Shown here piece by piece: positions 6,643-10,339 of a DNA stretch of 10,339 nt. Numbering within the stretch: the stretch's first letter is position 1; each line of letters starts with the position of its first letter. The DNA comes from Baffinella frigidus (taxonomy: Eukaryota > Cryptophyceae > Cryptomonadales > Baffinellaceae): the NCBI GenBank assembly GCA_026770585.1, contig MU647303.1, positions 134,876 through 145,214 of the forward strand, given 5' to 3'. A program made the position numbers and the translations under genes. The notes beneath the pieces were generated by a model. It was not told where the DNA came from. It worked only from the letters and a program-made list of their open reading frames with translations, and made no database searches.

Positions 6643-6967
6643 GCCTAGACGAGCTCGTAGGTCCTTAAGGTTTTGATTTCTCCCAACATAGCCCAACGAC
6701 ACTCCCGTAGAAAGGATCTGCAGAAAAAGCATTCTCGCTTTCGGATCGTATTGAGCGCTCCAGTGCAGCGGCTCGTGGAGAGGGGATCAGAAATTACCCG
6801 ATCCGTTTGCCCCCTCGCTATCCGAGCAACGAAGCCATATTTTTAGGTCCTTGAGGTTTTAAATGCTCCCAACATAATAACGGTTGAACATATGCCAACG
6901 ACACGCCGTTCCGTAGAAGGGATCTGCAGAGAAAGTATTTTTGCTTTCGGATCGCGTTTAGCTCCAG
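6612..6967 (-). repeat. Two tandem D-B units on the minus strand, step about 183 bp
   Basis: The D motif CCGTTTGCCCCCTCGCTATC starts at 6620 and 6803. Each is followed by a reversed family B copy (6657-6788 and 6843-6967) with AGGTCCTT, CTCCCAACATA, CCAACGACAC, CTGCAG and GCTTTCGGATCG in the expected reverse order. The hairpin stem is kept: on the minus strand GAAAGC...GCTTTTTC in the first and GAAAGCA...TACTTTC in the second. The second has an extra 17 bases in the ATGTTGGGAG region. The + strand B array has no D motif, so the two arrays are different composites. Confidence 0.8.
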
Positions 6968-6985
6968 TTCCATTTTTTCTCGATG

Positions 6986-7022
6986 CTTTGGTGCTTTGGT
7001 GCTTTTATTTACACTCATATCG
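6986..7022 (-). repeat. 37-bp dispersed repeat, minus copy
   Basis: This is the inverse of 1966-2002 with about four differences, keeping the doubled AAAGCACC core. It lies just beyond the last reversed B copy, mirroring the position of the + copy ahead of repeat A copy 1. Confidence 0.65.
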
Positions 7023-7039
7023 AAGGCCACAGCCCACCT

Positions 7040-7540
7040 CACTCTTGAGGAGTTGGGAGTAATCTACGGATGAGCTCCTCGACCCATCCCATGCAAGTCC
7101 AGCCGAGCCCCTTTCCCTCCAGTTTCCCCCCCTTTTCGTTGATTTCATGTTCATTAAAGAGGATTGTCGGTGTCAGCCCGTGCCGTCCCCAAGCTAGGAC
7201 CGGGTCAGCCTTGCTTCCCAAATAGAGCATTGGGCTCCGCCCGCTGTGGTTTCAGGGGCCGCTCCCGGTGGTCGCGCTTAGACCTATCTGGCAAATTTGC
7301 CTTTTCAAGCACCAACCCCCCCCCCCCAAAAAAAAATCGACATCGACAACAACGGGGAACTCCGCAGTGGCCACACAGGACCACAAACACAGGCAAAAAT
7401 GGACGCGACTGGTCCGCGAGTCGCACCTGGCAGGACGCGACCGAGTGGTCACGAGGGTGGCATAGTGTATTTCATGTCCATCTACGAGCTCGTACACGAC
7501 ATTTTACATTTTTCGTTTAGATGGACTACAGGTCAGCAGC
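7040..7540. other. Gene-free stretch with a C/A homopolymer tract, no recognised gene
   Basis: The stretch contains a run of about 14 C followed by 9 A (near 7315-7336) and otherwise mixed sequence. Short frames exist on both strands, for example minus 7039-7230 containing LEGKGLGWTCMGWVEELIRR, but an in-frame stop lies close upstream of that ATG and no family is recognised. I see no repeat shared with the rest of the window. Confidence 0.4.
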
Positions 7541-7675
7541 TCTGTTGAGGGGGGACCGAACCAACCGCCACGACTGTCCCGCCACTACAGCCCATACGTT
7601 TCGCCGAGGCCCAGGGCGGGCAACACCCCGGGACATGTCTACCGGGGCGCCCCTTGAGCCAGGCAAGCGCCGCAA

Positions 7676-7711
7676 GGCTGGAGGATCCCGAGGCCTTCGG
7701 ACCCTCCAGCC
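7676..7711. repeat. Perfect 9-bp hairpin in GC-rich DNA
   Basis: GGCTGGAGG (7676-7684) pairs with CCTCCAGCC (7703-7711). The loop itself holds a nested CCGA/TCGG pair around GGCCT. No T-run follows, and there is no gene to terminate, so its role is unknown. Confidence 0.55.
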
Positions 7712-7721
7712 TGTCGGAGGC

Positions 7722-7826
7722 ATGGCCTTGCGCGCCACGCTGGCCGCAGCCGCGCTGGGTGTGGCGCTCGGAGCGCCCCTGCAGTGGGAGGTTTGCTGCC
7801 CACCCGTTCTGGTGTCGCTGCATTGA
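7722..7826 (+). CDS. Doubtful short ORF or first exon with signal-peptide-like start
   Basis: From ATG 7722 the frame gives MALRATLAAAALGVALG, a positively charged start and alanine/leucine-rich core that resembles a secretion signal, followed by APLQWEVCCPPV and a stop at 7826. GAG|GTTTGC near 7789-7791 could be a splice donor just after the presumed cleavage region. No second exon can be recognised. GC-rich DNA readily gives alanine-rich frames by chance, so this is only a lead. Confidence 0.15.
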   Translation: MALRATLAAAALGVALGAPLQWEVCCPPVLVSLH

Positions 7827-8047
7827 GCGTCTGCCCGCGGCGATGCCCGGCAACATCAGTTGGATCCTAATTTTCAGGTTGTAAATGTATTGATGGGTGG
7901 GGTGCGGGGGGTTGTTGAGGAGTGGCCATGCGGGTTGCAGTTGCGAGGGATGGGTCTCTGGAGGGTGAGGCGCTAACGGTCTTGCGTTGCGGAGTTCCCA
8001 CGGGTTGCTCTGCGGATGAAAGCGCTGTTTCGCGCCTGTGTCCCAAG

Positions 8048-8191
8048 CTCAGCTGGTGTCGTTTCAAAGTGGCGGGGTGGGATGTGGGGGTGGCCACCCG
8101 GCACAAAAAGACGGGTCTACAGGCGCGATGTCGCCTGCGCCTGGTGACCCGTCGGAGCGGGCCGTGCCACTTTGAACCGCCGCCAGCTGAG
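8048..8191. repeat. 144-bp imperfect hairpin (fold-back or precursor-like)
   Basis: CTCAGCTGGTGTCGTTTCAA plus AGTGGC (8048-8073) pairs with 8166-8191 at 23 of 26 positions. Nearer the loop, GACGGGTCTACAGGCGC (8110-8126) pairs with GCGCCTGGTGACCCGTC (8137-8153) at 15 of 17. The offset of the two centres implies an asymmetric internal loop. The + open frame 7922-8314 spans both arms. An inverted repeat of this kind argues against it being a gene, and no domain is recognised in it. Confidence 0.7.
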
Positions 8192-8458
8192 CCGTCTTTC
8201 CACCACCAGGCGATTCTCCCGGTCGGGGAGGGGCCTACCGCGCGTTACTCATCTGCCGCCACCTCCTTCGACTCCGTCCAAGGTTCATGCAACAAGCTTA
8301 CGTTAACGGAGTAGTAACTTTGGTACACAATTTATCATGGAAAACATTCTTGTGCTGGGCTGTGGAGGCTGTTTAAGGAGAGGGACAGGCCTCGCTTCCA
8401 TAAATGGAGGCTGTTGTTTCCGGCGGGGAACGGCGGCTGTTGCGGTCGCGCCAGCCCC

Positions 8459-8637
8459 GATAGAGCGCTTGCGGGAACACTTGTCCGATTCAACGAGAAA
8501 GATTTTCAGAAATTCAGACAATTTGTACAAGGACGTGACAAGAAACCGGTCCATCTAAACGATTCTGGTTCAAATTCTCTGAATTTCTGAAAACATTTCT
8601 CGTTGAAATCGGACAAGTTTTCCCGCAAGCGATCTAT
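8459..8637. repeat. Inverted repeat with 60-bp arms and 59-bp loop
   Basis: The left arm 8459-8518 (with CGCTTGCGGGAACACTTGTC, CGATTCAACGAGAAAG and TTTTCAGAAATTCAGA) is the inverse of 8578-8637 at roughly 90%. Differences are mostly single substitutions plus a one-base indel. Weaker pairing extends outward (GCCAGCCCC at about 8450-8458 with GGGGCTGCC at about 8648-8656), past an extra 10 or so bases on the right. Read outward-in, both arms encode similar peptides (IERLREHLSDS and IDRLRENLSDF), which simply follows from the DNA symmetry. This fits a MITE/fold-back or an inverted duplication. Confidence 0.85.
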
Positions 8638-8764
8638 TAGGAGATTTGGGGCTGCCAAAACACATTTTTTTGGCGCACATAGGGATCGATTTTCGTTTAA
8701 ATTAAAGTCATCCGCGGATTGATATGGGAAGTGGCGATATTGGTTGTTATGTTTTAATTCGAAA
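8638..8764. other. AT-rich spacer
   Basis: No gene. The right end (TATGTTTTAATTCGAAAGCA before 8768) resembles GTGTTAATTCAAACGCAGGC at 9214-9233, so the adjacent composite array may extend slightly into it. Confidence 0.5.
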
Positions 8765-9366
8765 GCAGGTGCGTGGCCGCCAAGACATGTTGAAAGACTA
8801 TTGTCAAGTTGACATCCCAGGATTGTGGTACACACCCGTCAACTTTGGAGTAAAAAATGCCCGGGCGCAGGTGCGGTGTACAAAGGCCTCATTTAAATAG
8901 GCGGCCTAATTAAATGTTAGCCTCCCCTACGTAATTTCTCCACTGAACCTCCGATTGAAGTGCAAACGGCGCGGGGCAAGTGCGGTGTACATTTTCGGAG
9001 GGGAGGCCTAATTCAGATAGACGGCCTAATCAAATGTTAGCCTCCCCTACGTAATTCCTCCTATTGAACCTCCTATTGAAGTGCAAACGGACTGGAGCAG
9101 GTGCGAGCCGTGTTGAACGACTATTGTCAAGTTGACATCCCAGGTTTTCGGTACAAAGCCGTCAACTTTGGAGTGAAAAAGAGCCCGGGCGCAATTAATT
9201 GGGGAACGTTGGGTGTTAATTCAAACGCAGGCGCGGTGTGCATTTTCGGAGGGGAGGCCTAATTCAAATAGGCGGCCTAATTAAATGTTAGCCTACCGTA
9301 CGTGATTCCTCCTATTGAACCTCCTATTGATCGGGGCAGGTGCGGTGTACATTTTCGGAGGGGACA
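8765..9366 (+). repeat. Composite satellite-like array of modules F and E (order F-E-E-F-E-E')
   Basis: Module F (about 8765-8866 and 9097-9192) contains GACTATTGTCAAGTTGACAT and CCGTCAACTTTGGAGT and ends GCCCGGGCGCA. TGTCAAGTTGACA in it is a perfect odd palindrome, and its GTTGAC can also pair with the later GTCAAC. Module E (about 8867-8970, 8974-9090, 9227-9332, partial 9333-9366) runs GCAGGTGCGGTGTACATTTT, CGGAGGGGAGGCCTAATT, AGGCGGCCTAATTAAATG, TTAGCCTCCCC, CTCCTATTGAACCTCCTATT. GGGGAGGC and GCCTCCCC in E form inverted arms; in the first E copy the left arm is shortened. No protein-coding potential is seen. Confidence 0.85.
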
Positions 9367-9441
9367 ATGGGTGCGTGAGCGCTGAGACGTGTACCTCTGG
9401 CAACGGCCTCACGTCCGACACCTGGTGAGGATTTCATCCGG

Positions 9442-9578
9442 GGACATGCTAAATTTAAAAGAAAATGGACCCCTTTTTGTTCATGTGAGCTGGGCGAAGA
9501 TTAATTCGGGCCCTAAGTAAATTTAATAGGGTCAGAATCCGGTTTGATGGGCCATTTCTTTTCAAATCAAACATGTCC
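9442..9578. mobile_element. 137-bp fold-back/MITE-like element, about 30-bp imperfect arms
   Basis: GGACATGCTAAATTTAAAAG with AAAATGGACCC (9442-9473) pairs with the inverse of 9549-9578 (GGGCCATTTCTTTTCAAATC, AAACATGTCC), with about seven differences. Inside, TTCGGGCCCTA (9505-9515) pairs at 8 of 11 with TAGGGTCAGAA (9527-9537). No certain target-site duplication is visible. Confidence 0.6.
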
Positions 9579-10024
9579 ATGTTTAGTTTAAAGAGATAGT
9601 ATAAGTTGGAGCCATTCTTCCTTGGAGCCATTTGTCTCAGTATACGTTGTATACTTGGTGATATACGACTCTGGGTAGGTGACCTTTCGACATCTTCTTG
9701 TCTCGTGTCGCCTCCCCCGCGCTTCTTCGACCTTTTCATTATTACTCCCAGTCTAGGGATGCGTGCCCCACCCACCCCGTGGTACTTGCGTCCGATGGCG
9801 AGGACGGGGGAGGCGTCGAGGGTGTAGGAGAGCCGGACGCGCGCGGAGGTGAGAGATGCACACCGTACCGCTACGTATACCTGTGGGAGACAGCCAGTGA
9901 GGTCCCACACGCCACACGCCCGCCGATCAGAGACGTCGCCTCCCCGCGTGTCGCCTCCCCCGCGCTTCTTCGACCTCTTCATTATTACTCCCAGTCTAGG
10001 GATGCGTGCTCTAAAAGTATACAC
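9455..10024 (-). CDS. Doubtful 189-residue ORF with an internal duplicated 21-22 residue segment
   Basis: The frame opens at ATG 10024 and contains ARIPRLGVIMKRSKKRGGG twice, at about residues 6-24 and 87-105, each followed by DTR. The basic KRSKKR cluster is the only notable local motif. The segment between has VYVAVRCASLTSARVRLSYT, not a family I recognise. The C-terminal third runs into the fold-back at 9442-9578, a non-coding element. A + frame (9698-10219) is equally open across the repeat, so openness alone is not evidence. I think it is probably not a gene, but an in-frame one-mismatch duplication keeps the question open. Confidence 0.15.
   Translation of the reverse strand: MYTFRARIPRLGVIMKRSKKRGGGDTRGGDVSDRRACGVWDLTGCLPQVYVAVRCASLTSARVRLSYTLDASPVLAIGRKYHGVGGARIPRLGVIMKRSKKRGGGDTRQEDVERSPTQSRISPSIQRILRQMAPRKNGSNLYYLFKLNMDMFDLKRNGPSNRILTLLNLLRARINLRPAHMNKKGSIFF
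9704..10009. repeat. 63-bp direct repeat, copies 243 bp apart
   Basis: Positions 9704-9766 and 9947-10009 differ at one base (CCTTTTC versus CCTCTTC). Both run from CGTGTCGCCTCCCCCGCG through CATTATTACTCCCAGTCTAG to GATGCGTGC. The 180-bp spacer is GC-rich and not obviously repeated. Since 243 is a multiple of 3, the same peptide recurs in frame within long open frames on both strands. Confidence 0.9.
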
Positions 10025-10085
10025 GCCCCAGTGGCGTCACCTGGTAGTTCACAAAGCCGCCCCCGCAACCTTTCACGTGGCGCTA

Positions 10086-10321
10086 TTGTAGATTTCGGGA
10101 CCGCGCGGATTTTTTTGAGACCAGGTCGGGGGATCGGGGAACAAAAAAACGTGAAAATGATTCGTTGTGTGTCATCATATGGGTGGGGGTCGCGATCTTG
10201 TCATCAAATCCATGCGTAAGATATCACAAAACTTTAGATGGACGTAAAAATCTCCGCGATTTTTCCATTTTTTTAGATTCCCCGACCCGAAGTGAAATCC
10301 GCGCGGCCCCGAAATCTACAA
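10086..10321. mobile_element. MITE of Tc1/mariner type: 27-bp TIRs flanked by TA
   Basis: TTGTAGATTTCGGGACCGCG begins the left end and the right end is its inverse, CGCGGCCCCGAAATCTACAA. Across 10086-10112 and 10295-10321 there is one mismatch in 27. TA stands immediately outside both ends (10084-10085 and 10322-10323), as expected of a TA target-site duplication. A subterminal pair (GTCGGGG near 10126, CCCCGAC near 10281) extends the symmetry. The 236-bp length and absence of an ORF mark a non-autonomous element, which would need a transposase supplied from elsewhere in the genome. Confidence 0.85.
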
Positions 10322-10339
10322 TACAAAATTCATGTATCG

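Noticed and set aside
7922-8314. 130-residue + open frame as a gene
   Set aside because: It spans both arms of a 144-bp hairpin and shows no domain; GC-rich DNA is often open by chance.

Overview
This window looks like nuclear DNA of a eukaryotic microbe, most likely an alga or other protist with a repeat-rich genome. The reasons are a degenerate heptamer array of the TTTAGGG/TTTGGGG class, a single recognisable gene in 10.3 kb, several families of dispersed and tandem repeats, many fold-back elements, and no prokaryotic gene packing or ribosome-binding sites. Read through in frame, the heptamers give proline/tyrosine-rich 7-residue repeats of a kind I associate with predicted proteins of dinoflagellates and related algae. 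That lineage guess is weak.

Layout. Positions 1-450 are the heptamer array, G-rich on the + strand. Positions 457-1611 (minus strand) hold the only convincing gene, the N-terminal part of a family-1 UDP-glycosyltransferase. Its homology stops at the edge of the array, before the sugar-nucleotide-binding motif. The gene is either cut there, or the array lies in an intron whose GT donor falls exactly at the boundary.

From about 1.6 to 7.0 kb the sequence is a mosaic of repeats. One superfamily (here A and B) has a conserved short hairpin, a CTGCAG box and a tail built on AAAGGACCT. All its copies are on the + strand left of 4.9 kb and all on the minus strand right of 6.06 kb. Three B units (two seemingly identical) form a 208-bp tandem at 2375-2958. 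Between the two polarity domains lie a palindromic cluster (4573-4746), a 21-bp minisatellite (5073-5560) and smaller tandem repeats.

From 7.04 to 8.3 kb is a GC-richer stretch without an identifiable gene, ending in a long imperfect hairpin (8048-8191). From 8.3 kb to the end come a 60-bp-arm inverted repeat (8459-8637), a composite satellite-like array (8765-9366), a small fold-back (9442-9578), a 63-bp direct repeat 243 bp apart (9704-10009), and a 236-bp element with 27-bp terminal inverted repeats flanked by TA (10086-10321), which is a convincing Tc1/mariner-type MITE.

No set of cooperating genes is visible. The interest lies in the repeat architecture. All comparisons were made by eye within the window, so identities are approximate and family names are provisional.
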